Assembly (NCBI GenBank): GCA_017309015.1
Contig: JAEDAG010000007.1
Span: 28,483 to 92,482, forward strand
Direction: 5' to 3'
DNA: 64,000 bases
Source: Faecalicatena absiana
Lineage (GTDB): Bacteria; Bacillota; Bacilli; Lactobacillales; Lactobacillaceae
The notes under the pieces are model-generated. The model did not search any database. It worked only from the letters and a program-made list of their open reading frames with translations, and was not told where the DNA came from. Shown piece after piece: positions 9,558-19,190 of this stretch. Each line of letters starts with the position of its first letter. Position 1 is the first letter of the stretch. A program made the position numbers and the translations under genes.

Positions 9558-10988
9558 GTGAGAATTTTATTTGTCGGAGCTGAATGCGCGCCATTCTTCA
9601 AGACTGGCGGTTTGGGTGACGTGATGGGCGCCCTGCCTAACCAATTGGCCAAGGATGGCGACGAAGTTGGCGTGGCCCTGCCGCTTTACCAGGACATTCC
9701 TGAAAAGTACCGCGAGAAGCTGGTCTACCAAGGCAATTTCTACGTGCCAGTTGGCTGGCGCGACCAGTACTGCGGGATCTTCACTTTGGAAATGAACGGG
9801 GTCAAGTACTTCTTCATTGACAATGAATACTACTTCAAGCGGCCAGGCATCTACGGCTACTACGATGACGGCGAACGCTACGCCTTCTTCCAGCAAGCCG
9901 TGATCATGATGATGGAGCGCTACAACTTCATTCCAAACATCCTGCACTGCAATGACTACCACACTTCATTTATCCCATTCCTGTTAAGGGAAAAGTGGGG
10001 CTTCGTCTCCGCCTACAGCGGCATCAAGACCGTCTTGACCATCCACAACCTGGAATTCCAAGGCAAGTATGATGCCAAAACCCTGCCAAACTTCTTCGGC
10101 CTGGGCTATGAATGGTTCGACAACGGCACGGTTCGCTTCAACAACGACGTCAACTGGATGAAGACCGGGATTCTGTACGCTGACCGGGTAACGACGGTCA
10201 GCCCATCTTACGCTGAAGAAATCCAAACCCCTGAATTTGGCCAAGGGCTGGACGGCATCCTGCGCAGCGTCAGCTACAAGCTGAACGGGATTCTGAACGG
10301 GATTGACTTTGACAAGTACAACCCGGCCACCGACCCAATCATCAAGGTGCGCTATGACGTCAACCACTTGAAGCACAAGCGCAGAGACAAGAACGACCTG
10401 CAAAAGACGGTCGGGCTGCCAGTTGTTGCCAATGTTCCAGTGATCGGCATGGTTACCCGCTTGACGGCCCAAAAGGGCTGCCAATTGCTGCTGGAAGAAT
10501 TGGACAACATCCTGCAATTCAACGTGCAAGTCGTGATCTTGGGCAATGGTGACCAATACTATGAAAACGCACTGCGTGAAATCGCGGCTCGGCACGAGGA
10601 CAAGCTGAAGCTGGTCTTGGCCTTTGACGTCAAGCTGGCGCAAAAGATCTATGCCGGCGCGGATGCCTTCTTGATGCCATCAGCCTTTGAGCCTTGCGGC
10701 CTGTCACAATTGATCGCCCTGCGCTACGGGACCTTGCCAATCGTTCACCAAATTGGCGGTTTGGCCGATACCGTTTGGGTTTATGACAAGACCAAGAATG
10801 AAGGCGACGGCTTCGGCTTCCGTGAATTCAACGGCTATCAAATGGTCGAGGCCATCAAGAAGATGCTGGACCTGTACCACGAGAAGGAGAAGTGGGCTAA
10901 GTGCCAGCGGATCGCAATGAAGTCAGACTTCTCATGGAAGAACTCAGCAAGCAAGTACCAATGGATGTACGGCGAGCTGCTGGGCTAG
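9558..10988 (+). CDS. glgA: Glycogen synthase (ADP-glucose dependent)
   Basis: GlgA extends alpha-1,4-glucan from ADP-glucose. It is a GT5 enzyme of 476 aa with the N-terminal KTGGLGDV nucleotide-sugar motif at about residues 16-23 and a C-terminal Rossmann fold containing FEPCGLSQLIALRYG. The start codon is GTG at 9558, preceded by AGGAGG with good spacing. It sits 11 bases after glgD and 41 before glgP, in the order typical of lactobacillar glg operons. Confidence 0.94.
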   Translation: MRILFVGAECAPFFKTGGLGDVMGALPNQLAKDGDEVGVALPLYQDIPEKYREKLVYQGNFYVPVGWRDQYCGIFTLEMNGVKYFFIDNEYYFKRPGIYGYYDDGERYAFFQQAVIMMMERYNFIPNILHCNDYHTSFIPFLLREKWGFVSAYSGIKTVLTIHNLEFQGKYDAKTLPNFFGLGYEWFDNGTVRFNNDVNWMKTGILYADRVTTVSPSYAEEIQTPEFGQGLDGILRSVSYKLNGILNGIDFDKYNPATDPIIKVRYDVNHLKHKRRDKNDLQKTVGLPVVANVPVIGMVTRLTAQKGCQLLLEELDNILQFNVQVVILGNGDQYYENALREIAARHEDKLKLVLAFDVKLAQKIYAGADAFLMPSAFEPCGLSQLIALRYGTLPIVHQIGGLADTVWVYDKTKNEGDGFGFREFNGYQMVEAIKKMLDLYHEKEKWAKCQRIAMKSDFSWKNSASKYQWMYGELLG

Positions 10989-11029
10989 GCTGCAACTACG
11001 AGCATTAGGATTAAAGAGGAAACTGAAAA

Positions 11030-13438
11030 GTGACTTTAACTAAAGAAGAATTTAAGAAGCGTTTGAAGGAAAAGCTTGACCGCCACTTTGAAGAAAACTT
11101 GAGTCAAGCTTCTGATGAAGACATTTTTGCATGTATCTGTTCAATTGTGCGCGATGGCTATTCCAGCAAGTGGCGCCGGACCCGGATCGCGGAAACCACT
11201 AACCAGCACAAGCAAACCTATTATTTCTCAATTGAATTTCTGCCAGGCACGCTTTTGAAGAGCAACCTGCTTAACTTGGGCTGGCTGGACACTGTCAAAG
11301 AGGCCATGAAGGAACTGGGCCTGGACTTTGACAAGATCGCGGCGATTGAGCCGGACATGGCCTTGGGCAACGGGGGCTTGGGCCGCTTGGCCGCGGCCTT
11401 CATGGACTCACTGGCTTCAACAGGCTATGCCGGCAACGGGAACGGCCTGCGCTACAAGTACGGTCTGTTCAAGCAGAAGTTCGTCAACGGCTACCAGAAG
11501 GAGTTGCCGAACGACTGGCTGCAAAGCGGTGACTACTGGGAAGTCAGACGTGAAAGCAAGTCGGTATTGGTGCGCTTTGGCGGCCACTACAACATGGTTG
11601 ACGACCACGGCTGGATGACTCCGCAATACGATGGGGCTTCAATCGTGCGGGCCGTTCCTTATGACGTGGCCATGGTTGGCTACCGCAACGGCTTGGCCAA
11701 CACCTTGCGCCTGTGGGACGCGGAAATCGCGCCAGAGGACGAATTGAACTACCCATCAATTGCTGACCGGCGCAAGGTTGAAGACTTGACTTCAATCCTT
11801 TACCCGGATGACTCTAACTATGACGGGCGGCTGCTGCGCTTGAAGCAGGAATACTTCTTCGTTTCGGCCGGCTTGCAAAGCATTGTCAACTACTTCGTCA
11901 AGGACTTGAAGGGAACCAACTTTGAAGAGTTCCCTAAGTACGTGGCCGTGCACATCAACGATACCCACCCAGCGATGGCGGTTGCTGAACTGATGCGCCT
12001 GCTCGTTGACGAGCACCGCGTTGACTGGGACACTGCCTGGGACATTACCCAAAAGACCATGAGCTACACCAACCACACCATCATGGCTGAAGCTCTGGAA
12101 AAGTGGGACGTCAACATGTTCAAGGAACTCTTGCCAAGACTCTTTGACATCATCACGGAAATCGACCGGCGCTACGTTGAATCGCTTGAAGGCAAGGTTG
12201 ACGGTGGCGTGATCGACAGAACCCGCATCATCAAGGGCAACCAAATTCACATGGCTCACTTGGCCATCATTGGTTCTCACTCAGTCAACGGGGTAGCTGC
12301 CTTGCACACCCAATTGCTGGAAACGGAAGTCTTGCGCGACTTCTACGATCTCTACCCAGACCGCTTCAACAACAAGACCAACGGGATTACCCTGCGCCGC
12401 TGGCTGCAAATTGCCAACCCGGAATTGTCCAAGCTCTTGGACAAGACCATTGGCAGCAAGTGGCGCTATGACTCCAAGGAACTGCTGAAGTTTGAAGAGT
12501 ACTACCACGACACGGCAACCTTGAGCAGCTTGATCAAGATCAAGGCTGACAACAAGAAGAAGCTGGCCAAGGTCATCAAGGAAAAGACCGGCGTGGTAGT
12601 TGACCCAACCGCGATCTTTGACGTCCAGGTCAAGCGGCTGCACGCCTACAAGCGGCAAACCTTGAAACTGCTCCACGTCATCAAGCTCTACCAAGACTTG
12701 AAGGCCGGCATCAGCCACCCGAAGCGCGTGGTCATCTTTGGGGCGATCGCTGCTCCTAGCTACGTCTTTGCCAAGCAAGTGATCAAGGTGATCAACTCAG
12801 TTGCCGACTTGGTCAACAATGACCCGGAAATCGGCGACAAGCTGAAGGTTGTCTTCCTTGAAAACTACAATGTTTCCCTGGCTGAACAGATCATCCCGGC
12901 GGCTGACTTGAGCGAACAGATTTCAACTACTACCAAGGAAGCCTCAGGCACTTCCAACATGAAGCTGATGGCGAACGGGGCTCTGACCGTCGCTACCATG
13001 GATGGGGCCAACATTGAAATCAAGGATGCTGTCGGCAGCGAAAACATCTTCGCCTTTGGCTTGGACAAGGACGAAGTCTACAAGTATTACGCAAACCACA
13101 GCTACCACCCAAGAGACATGTACGAAAAGGATCCAGTCATGAAGAAGACGGTCGATGCCTTGATTGATGGCACCATTCCTGGCTGCCAAAGTGAAGGCCG
13201 CGCCCTTTACGACAACTTCCTGGGCGATAACGAGCAATTCCTGGTTCTGGCCGACTTTGAAGCCTACCTGCACGCGCAAGACTTGGCCGAAAAGGTTTGG
13301 AAGAACAAGCGGCAATGGGCTCAAAAGAGCCTGGTCAACATTGCCCACTCAGAGCGCTTTGACTCTGACAAGACCATCGAACGCTACGCTAGCGAAATTT
13401 GGCATCTGGACAAGGTTGAGATCGAGGACAAGGCCTAA
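11030..13438 (+). CDS. glgP: Glycogen/alpha-glucan phosphorylase
   Basis: This PLP-dependent phosphorylase (802 aa, GT35) cuts glycogen with phosphate to glucose-1-phosphate. The PLP-lysine motif EASGTSNMKLMANGALT lies at about residues 632-648, and DMALGNGGLGRLAA marks the N-terminal domain. Translation starts at GTG (11030) after AAAGAGGAAA. Its product feeds Pgm at the operon end for glycolysis, or GlgC for resynthesis. Confidence 0.94.
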   Translation: MTLTKEEFKKRLKEKLDRHFEENLSQASDEDIFACICSIVRDGYSSKWRRTRIAETTNQHKQTYYFSIEFLPGTLLKSNLLNLGWLDTVKEAMKELGLDFDKIAAIEPDMALGNGGLGRLAAAFMDSLASTGYAGNGNGLRYKYGLFKQKFVNGYQKELPNDWLQSGDYWEVRRESKSVLVRFGGHYNMVDDHGWMTPQYDGASIVRAVPYDVAMVGYRNGLANTLRLWDAEIAPEDELNYPSIADRRKVEDLTSILYPDDSNYDGRLLRLKQEYFFVSAGLQSIVNYFVKDLKGTNFEEFPKYVAVHINDTHPAMAVAELMRLLVDEHRVDWDTAWDITQKTMSYTNHTIMAEALEKWDVNMFKELLPRLFDIITEIDRRYVESLEGKVDGGVIDRTRIIKGNQIHMAHLAIIGSHSVNGVAALHTQLLETEVLRDFYDLYPDRFNNKTNGITLRRWLQIANPELSKLLDKTIGSKWRYDSKELLKFEEYYHDTATLSSLIKIKADNKKKLAKVIKEKTGVVVDPTAIFDVQVKRLHAYKRQTLKLLHVIKLYQDLKAGISHPKRVVIFGAIAAPSYVFAKQVIKVINSVADLVNNDPEIGDKLKVVFLENYNVSLAEQIIPAADLSEQISTTTKEASGTSNMKLMANGALTVATMDGANIEIKDAVGSENIFAFGLDKDEVYKYYANHSYHPRDMYEKDPVMKKTVDALIDGTIPGCQSEGRALYDNFLGDNEQFLVLADFEAYLHAQDLAEKVWKNKRQWAQKSLVNIAHSERFDSDKTIERYASEIWHLDKVEIEDKA

Positions 13439-13482
13439 TTTAGTAGAAAAAGTTAACACGCAATCGTAAGTAAAGACAATCA

Positions 13483-15288
13483 ATGAAAGCTACTTTTAAT
13501 TCTTGGGACGGAAAATACAGGCAGCCCTTTGGGGCAATTCAAGCCGGGACCAGCGTCAAGTGGTCCGTGGCGATTGATGAAGAGGTTCAGGAGGTCACGC
13601 TTTGGCTGACGAAGATCAACGAAGACGATATGGCCTACCCGATGACCTACAATTCAGAGACGAAGATGTATGAGACCAGCATTCGCATCGGAACCTCGGG
13701 CTTGTACTACTACTACTTCAACATCAAGCAGAACAACCAATACTACTTCCTGCAGCGGGCCAGGGACCAGTTTGGGGAGGCAGAGCTCACCCAAGACAGC
13801 ACTGATGTCCGTACCTTCCAGCTCACCTGCTATGACCGGCAGGTGCCACAGGAGCCGTGGTATACCCAGGGGGTGGTCTACCAGATTTTTCCGGACCGCT
13901 TCAACAACGGCAACCCCCATGGGGAGATCACGGGCCGCAAGAAGAACAGCTTCCTGTATGCCACGCCAGAAGACACCCCGTACTACATCAAGGATGAGCA
14001 CGGAGCGATGGCCCGGTGGGACTTTTTTGGCGGAAACCTGAAGGGGATTACCGAAAAGGTGCCTTACCTTAAGAAGCTTGGGGTAACCGCCATCTACCTG
14101 AATCCAATCTTCATGGCCTCCAGCAACCACCGCTATGACACCCAGGACTTTATGAAGATTGATCCAATGCTGGGGACGGAGCAGGACTTGCAGGAGCTGA
14201 TCCAGACCCTGCACGACAACAAGATGCACTTGATTTTAGACGGGGTCTTTAACCACGTCGGGGCTGACTCCAAGTACTTCTTGAAGGCCACGCAGGACAA
14301 GAACAGCGACTACTTCTCTTGGTTCAACTTTATCCACTACCCGGACAAGTACCAGTCATGGTGGGGCGTGACGACCCTGCCTGAGGTCAACAAGCACAAC
14401 AAGCAGTACGTCAACTACATCACTGGTCCTAAGGGCGTTTTGGCCAAGTGGACCAAGATGCAGGTTGACGGCTGGCGGCTGGACGTGGCCGACGAGTTGC
14501 CGATGGAATTCCTGCGGGCGATCCGCGACCGCCTGCAGAAAGAAAACTGCCAGCTGGTCATTGGGGAAGTCTGGGAAGACGCCTCCCACAAGTTCGTCAA
14601 CAGCGAATTTCGCCCTTACATGGCTGGGGACAACCTGACTGGGGTGATGAACTACCCAATGCGGAACCTGATCATCAACCTCTTGCAGGCCAAGGATGAG
14701 GCCGGCGAAATTTCTGCCATGAACGACTTGGAAAAATTAGTGGAAAACTACCCAAAGGCCTTTTTGGAAAATTGCCTGAACAACATCGGCACCCACGACA
14801 CGGAGCGGATCAAGACCGTGCTGGGGGGCGATGAGGAGCTGGTGGCCATGGCCTTTGGCTTGATGTTCGCGGCTCCTGGGGTCCCTTGCATCTACTACGG
14901 CGATGAAGCCGGGCTGATCGGGGGCAAGGACCCGGACAACCGGCGCTGCTTCCCATGGGGTAAGGAAAGCCATTTCCTGGAGGAGACGGTCTCCATGCTG
15001 GCCAGCGCCCGCAAGGCCAACCCCGCCTTGGTCAGCGGCAAAATTGGCTTTATCAAGATTCGGTTAGGAATCAACGCGATAGTGCGTTATAATGATCGTG
15101 AAATCGTTGTTTACTGCTACAATCGGACTAATGAAGACGTGGATCTCGACGCAAGCGAGATGAAAGCCTACTGCCTGCCAGAGACGATCGCCGATCTAGT
15201 TCGTGATCTGCTTGATCAAGAAGTAGCAACCAAGAAAGATTTTCTGCTTAAGAAAGCAGATATAATGGAGAAGGAAGAAAAAGAATAA
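13483..15288 (+). CDS. GH13 neopullulanase/cyclomaltodextrinase-type amylase
   Basis: This 601-aa enzyme has an N-terminal beta-rich (CBM34-like) domain at about residues 1-120, then a GH13_20-type barrel. Catalytic residues are visible in GWRLDVADE (nucleophile Asp), VIGEVWED (acid/base Glu) and IGTHDTERI (third carboxylate). It probably trims branched or short glucans left by GlgP; lactobacillar glg operons often end with such an amylase. There is no signal peptide, so it is cytoplasmic. The stop TAA overlaps the pgm ATG by one base, which implies coupling. Neopullulanase, maltogenic amylase and cyclomaltodextrinase cannot be told apart by eye. Confidence 0.88.
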   Translation: MKATFNSWDGKYRQPFGAIQAGTSVKWSVAIDEEVQEVTLWLTKINEDDMAYPMTYNSETKMYETSIRIGTSGLYYYYFNIKQNNQYYFLQRARDQFGEAELTQDSTDVRTFQLTCYDRQVPQEPWYTQGVVYQIFPDRFNNGNPHGEITGRKKNSFLYATPEDTPYYIKDEHGAMARWDFFGGNLKGITEKVPYLKKLGVTAIYLNPIFMASSNHRYDTQDFMKIDPMLGTEQDLQELIQTLHDNKMHLILDGVFNHVGADSKYFLKATQDKNSDYFSWFNFIHYPDKYQSWWGVTTLPEVNKHNKQYVNYITGPKGVLAKWTKMQVDGWRLDVADELPMEFLRAIRDRLQKENCQLVIGEVWEDASHKFVNSEFRPYMAGDNLTGVMNYPMRNLIINLLQAKDEAGEISAMNDLEKLVENYPKAFLENCLNNIGTHDTERIKTVLGGDEELVAMAFGLMFAAPGVPCIYYGDEAGLIGGKDPDNRRCFPWGKESHFLEETVSMLASARKANPALVSGKIGFIKIRLGINAIVRYNDREIVVYCYNRTNEDVDLDASEMKAYCLPETIADLVRDLLDQEVATKKDFLLKKADIMEKEEKE

Positions 15289-17009
15289 TGAACGCAAAAG
15301 AAGTCTATGAACAATGGAAGAAAGCACCTTTGCCAGAAGAGCTTGCCGACCAGTTGGCAGAGCTTGGTCAAGACGACAAGTGGATTGAAGATGCTTTCGG
15401 TCAAGACATCAACTTCGGGACTGCCGGCATGCGTGGCCTGCTTGAACCAGGGACCAACCGGATCAACCTCTTTACGGTTGGCCGCGTCACTGAAGGCCTG
15501 GCCCGCCTGATCGATGAAAACGGGGAAGAAGCCAAGAAGCGCGGGGTCGTTATTTCCTTTGACTCACGCTACAACTCACGCGAATTGGCCATGCACGCGG
15601 CGCGCGTTTTGGGTGCCCACGGCATTCACGTCTACCTCTTTGACGACTTGCGCCCAACGCCAGAATTGTCATTCTCCGTTCGCTACCTGCACACCTTTGC
15701 CGGGATCAACATCACGGCTTCTCACAACGCAAAGCAATACAACGGCTACAAGGCCTACGGCGAAGACGGTGCCCAAATGGGTCCTGAAAACGCCGACCGC
15801 CTCTTTGCTTACGCGCAAAAGGTTGAAGACATCTTCAGCGTTAAGGCTGCTCCAGTCAAGAAGCTGCGTGCCGAAGGCACTTTGCAATTGATCGGCGAAG
15901 ATGTTGACGAAGCTTACTTGAAGGCTTTGGACACGGTCAACGTGAACAAGGAAATGATCAAGGAAAATGCTGACAAGCTGAAGATCGTTTACACTCCGCT
16001 CCATGGTACGGGGAAGATGCTGTACGACCGGGCCTTCCGTCAAGGCGGCTTCACCAACGTGGTGCCAGTTCCAAGTCAAGCCATCATTGACCCAGAATTC
16101 CCGACTTGCAAGAAGCCAAACCCAGAATTCCGTGACGTCTTCAACCCAGGCGTAGAATTGGCCAACGAAATCGGGGCGGACATGATCGTTGCTACCGACC
16201 CAGACGCTGACCGGATGGGGGCTTGCGTAAGAACCGACAAGGGCGACTTCCAAGTCTTGACTGGCAACCAAATTGCCACTTTGATGTCATACTACCTGCT
16301 TCAAAACTTGAAGGAATCAGGCAAGCTGACTCCAGACTACGAAATCGTAACTTCCATCGTTTCCAGCGCTCTGCCATTCAAGATCGCCAAGGACTTCGGC
16401 ATCAAGACCAAGTCAGTTTTGACTGGCTTCAAGTACATCGGCGAAGAAGTCGACAGAATGAAGAAGGAAAACGACGGCAAGTTCTTGATGGGCTTTGAAG
16501 AAAGCTACGGCTACCTCTTCCAGCCATTTGCCCGTGACAAGGATGCTATGCAAGGGGCTTTGATGTTCGCTGAAGTGGCCAGCTACTACGCTAGCCACGG
16601 CATGACTGTTTTTGACGGTTTGCAAGAAATCTGGAAGAAGTACGGCGTTGCCTACGAAATCACCCGGGCAATTGAAATGCCAGGGATTGGCGGTCAAAAG
16701 AAGATGGCCGCATTGATGAGCAAGCTGCGCAGCGAGCACCTGACTGAAATCAACGGGGTCAAGGTAGTTAAGACTGAAGACTACCAAGAACAAGTAACGC
16801 TTGAAGACGGCAAGGAAACGCCATTGACTGGCTTCCCTAAGTCAAACGTCTTGAAGTACTTCCTGGAAGATGAAACTTGGGTAGCCCTGCGGCCATCAGG
16901 TACTGAACCAGTTATTAAGGCTTACGTTGGCGTCAACAAGAAGGACATTGAAACTGCTGAAGCTTCAGCTCAATCATTCCAAGACGCAATCAGCGAATTG
17001 CTTAAGTAA
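15288..17009 (+). CDS. pgm: Phosphoglucomutase/phosphomannomutase
   Basis: The enzyme interconverts glucose-1-phosphate and glucose-6-phosphate and links glycogen to glycolysis. The 573-aa protein is of the alpha-D-phosphohexomutase superfamily: the catalytic serine is in TASHNAKQYNGYK, the metal loop is ATDPDADRMG, and the phosphate-binding loop near the C-terminus is RPSGTEPVIK. It is the last gene of the glg operon and shares one base with the amylase stop codon. A hairpin terminator follows. Confidence 0.93.
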   Translation: MNAKEVYEQWKKAPLPEELADQLAELGQDDKWIEDAFGQDINFGTAGMRGLLEPGTNRINLFTVGRVTEGLARLIDENGEEAKKRGVVISFDSRYNSRELAMHAARVLGAHGIHVYLFDDLRPTPELSFSVRYLHTFAGINITASHNAKQYNGYKAYGEDGAQMGPENADRLFAYAQKVEDIFSVKAAPVKKLRAEGTLQLIGEDVDEAYLKALDTVNVNKEMIKENADKLKIVYTPLHGTGKMLYDRAFRQGGFTNVVPVPSQAIIDPEFPTCKKPNPEFRDVFNPGVELANEIGADMIVATDPDADRMGACVRTDKGDFQVLTGNQIATLMSYYLLQNLKESGKLTPDYEIVTSIVSSALPFKIAKDFGIKTKSVLTGFKYIGEEVDRMKKENDGKFLMGFEESYGYLFQPFARDKDAMQGALMFAEVASYYASHGMTVFDGLQEIWKKYGVAYEITRAIEMPGIGGQKKMAALMSKLRSEHLTEINGVKVVKTEDYQEQVTLEDGKETPLTGFPKSNVLKYFLEDETWVALRPSGTEPVIKAYVGVNKKDIETAEASAQSFQDAISELLK

Positions 17010-17052
17010 TTCCAATAGTAAAATTTGAATTTAGATCGCTAGTTTAATAGCA

Positions 17053-17093
17053 GAAAAGAAGTTGTCTCTCGATGAGGCACTTCTTTTTTGTTT
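17053..17093 (+). terminator. Probable terminator of the glg operon
   Basis: AGAAGTTGTCTC and GAGGCACTTCT form an imperfect hairpin followed by TTTTTT, 45 bases after pgm. Confidence 0.7.
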
Positions 17094-17236
17094 GGCTGGG
17101 AATTTTTTCTTGTCCTGGAAATGCTTCGAACTCGGAAAAGTAGTTTCAGGACCGTAAAAAAATAAAAAAACGAGAAGCAACGTGTACACAGTTGGCATAA
17201 AAGTGTGCACGATATATACTGTGATCATAAAGATCA

Positions 17237-17407
17237 ATGAGATCAAAAAACGCGACCAGTCCTAGCCAGGAACTGCTTGACGACCTGGTAAGCGTCATCA
17301 ACAACTATTCCACCCGTTTACCTTATGGGATTTTACTTGGACGTCCTGGTCAACTTACTGACATTTTGCTTATAGACAACGAAGACCAAAAAAGATCTGG
17401 AAACTAA
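17237..17407 (+). CDS. Small open frame, possible hypothetical protein
   Basis: A 56-codon frame begins ATG AGA TCA and ends at TAA 17405-17407. The product (start MRSKNATSPSQELLDDL, end DNEDQKRSGN) looks protein-like and contains a helix-prone acidic stretch. There is no good ribosome-binding site and I recognise no family. It lies in the 482-base gap between pgm and the trehalose locus and is followed by a hairpin at 17421. It may be a remnant or chance frame. Confidence 0.25.
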   Translation: MRSKNATSPSQELLDDLVSVINNYSTRLPYGILLGRPGQLTDILLIDNEDQKRSGN

Positions 17408-17420
17408 AATTCCCATAGAA

Positions 17421-17466
17421 AAAGGCTGTATTAGCTCACGTAAGTGAGTCAATGCAGCCTTTTTGC
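17421..17466 (-). terminator. Terminator of the phospho-alpha-glucosidase gene (bidirectional shape)
   Basis: AAAAGGCTGTATTAGCTCAC pairs with GTGAGTCAATGCAGCC, followed on both strands by a T-rich run. It lies 26 bases past the stop of the minus-strand gene. Confidence 0.8.
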
Positions 17467-17491
17467 TGTTTACTTTTAAATTCTCTACCAG

Positions 17492-19147
17492 TTACTCAGC
17501 CTTAAAACAGATGGCCTCATAAGGGGCGATTTCCGCGCAAGCGGGCACTTCGGTCCAGGCGCAGGCGTCGTTTGCGAGCAGGACGCGGCCTGTTTGCCCA
17601 ACCCAGCTTGCCGGCAAGTCCAGCTGGCGGCTCTTTGCGTAGAAGTTGCAGAGGACCAGGAGGCGCTGGCCGTTCAAAGTTCGCTCATAGGCAAAAATCT
17701 GCGGGTCATCTTTTAAGAGCCCCTTGATCATTCCGTCTTGGATCAGGGCCTCGCTCTTGCGCAGCTTGATCAGGTCTTGGTAGAAGCTGAAGATGTGGCC
17801 TTCGCTTAGTTCTTTCTTGACGTTGATCCGGTCTTGGTCAGTCGGGAGCAGCCATGGGGTGACGGTGCTGAAGCCAGCATACTTGGAGTCGTCCCAGTGC
17901 ATCGGCACGCGGGAGTTGTCCCGGGCCTTGCTGTGCACGATGGCAAAAGCCTCGTCTGCTTGATACCCCTTGTCCAAAAGCATCTTGTATGCGTTCTTGG
18001 CTTCGATGTCGACATAATCGTCCATTGAGCGGTAGTCAGGGTCGATCATGCCCAATTCTTCGCCCATGTAGATGAAAGGGGTGCCCCGCATCAGCTGCAT
18101 GGCCATGCCCAGCATTTGGGCTGACTTGACCCGGTACTTGCCCGTGTCGCCAAAGCGGTTGAGTGCCCATGGCTGGTCGTGATTGTTCCAAAAGAGGGCC
18201 TGCCAGCCGCCACCTTGGTAAATTTCTTCCTGCCAGTCCAAAAGGATCTGCTTGAGGCTCATAAAGTCAAACGGAGCCTTGGACCACTTTTCCCCATCCT
18301 TGTAGTCGGTCTTCAGGTGGTGGAAGGTGAAGACCATGGACAGCTCGTGGTCCTCAGGCTTGGTGTAGGCGATTGAGTTGGCAATGGTCGTTGAGGACAT
18401 TTCACCGACCGTTACGCTGTCTTCATCCTGGCCAAAGGAGTTGCGGTTCAATTCTTTAAGGTAGTCCTGCACGACTGGGGTGTCGGTGTACAAGTGCTTT
18501 TCTTCGATTGGGTCAGTGGAGTCGGCCAAAAGCTCGTCCTTGCCAGTGACGTTGATGACGTCAAAGCGGAAGCCGTGAACCCCCTTGGCGCGCCAGAAGT
18601 TGACCACGCCGGCCAGTTCCTTGCGGACTTCTGGGTTGTGCCAGTCGAGGTCGGCCTGGCTTGGAGCGTACAAGTGCAGGTAGTAGTAGTCGCTGTCGCC
18701 AAACTTTTCCCAGGCCGGGCCACCGAACTTGGACTGCCAGTTGTTTGGCAGCTGGCCATCCTTGCCCTTGCGCAGGTAGAAGAACTTTTGGTACTTCTTG
18801 TCTCCGGCCAGGGCCTTTTGGAACCATTCATGCTCAGTTGAGCAGTGGTTCAAGACCATGTCCAGCATCACGCCGACGTTGATCTCCTTGAGCTTGGCTA
18901 CCAGTTCCTCAAAGTCGGCCATGGTCCCAAAGCGGGGATCGATCCGCTTGTAGTCAGCGATGTCATAGCCGTTGTCTTTTTGCGGGGACACGAAGAAGGG
19001 GTTGAACCAAATCATGTCCACGTTCAGCTGCTTAAGGTAGTCGATCTTCTGAATGATCCCGCGCAGGTCGCCAATCCCGTCGCCATTGGAATCAAAAAAT
19101 GACTTGGGGTAGATCTGGTAAATGACCTTGCTGCCTAACTTTTGCAT
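17492..19147 (-). CDS. treC: Alpha,alpha-phosphotrehalase (GH13 phospho-alpha-glucosidase)
   Basis: This is a GH13 enzyme of 551 aa, expected to split trehalose-6-phosphate into glucose and glucose-6-phosphate in the cytoplasm. Motifs include GIGDLRGI (calcium-type loop), GFRFDVINVTGK (nucleophile Asp), TVGEMSS (acid/base Glu) and FWNNHDQPWALNRFG. The start at 19147 follows GAAAGGAAC; the frame extends to 19228 without a ribosome site. treR follows upstream after 43 bases in the same direction, and the EIIABC transporter is divergent. This context supports trehalose over dextran or isomaltose glucosidase, which share the fold. Confidence 0.85.
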   Translation of the reverse strand: MQKLGSKVIYQIYPKSFFDSNGDGIGDLRGIIQKIDYLKQLNVDMIWFNPFFVSPQKDNGYDIADYKRIDPRFGTMADFEELVAKLKEINVGVMLDMVLNHCSTEHEWFQKALAGDKKYQKFFYLRKGKDGQLPNNWQSKFGGPAWEKFGDSDYYYLHLYAPSQADLDWHNPEVRKELAGVVNFWRAKGVHGFRFDVINVTGKDELLADSTDPIEEKHLYTDTPVVQDYLKELNRNSFGQDEDSVTVGEMSSTTIANSIAYTKPEDHELSMVFTFHHLKTDYKDGEKWSKAPFDFMSLKQILLDWQEEIYQGGGWQALFWNNHDQPWALNRFGDTGKYRVKSAQMLGMAMQLMRGTPFIYMGEELGMIDPDYRSMDDYVDIEAKNAYKMLLDKGYQADEAFAIVHSKARDNSRVPMHWDDSKYAGFSTVTPWLLPTDQDRINVKKELSEGHIFSFYQDLIKLRKSEALIQDGMIKGLLKDDPQIFAYERTLNGQRLLVLCNFYAKSRQLDLPASWVGQTGRVLLANDACAWTEVPACAEIAPYEAICFKAE

Positions 19148-19190
19148 AATAGTTCCTTTCGTCTGTTTAATAATGTGGTTTATTGCTGAA

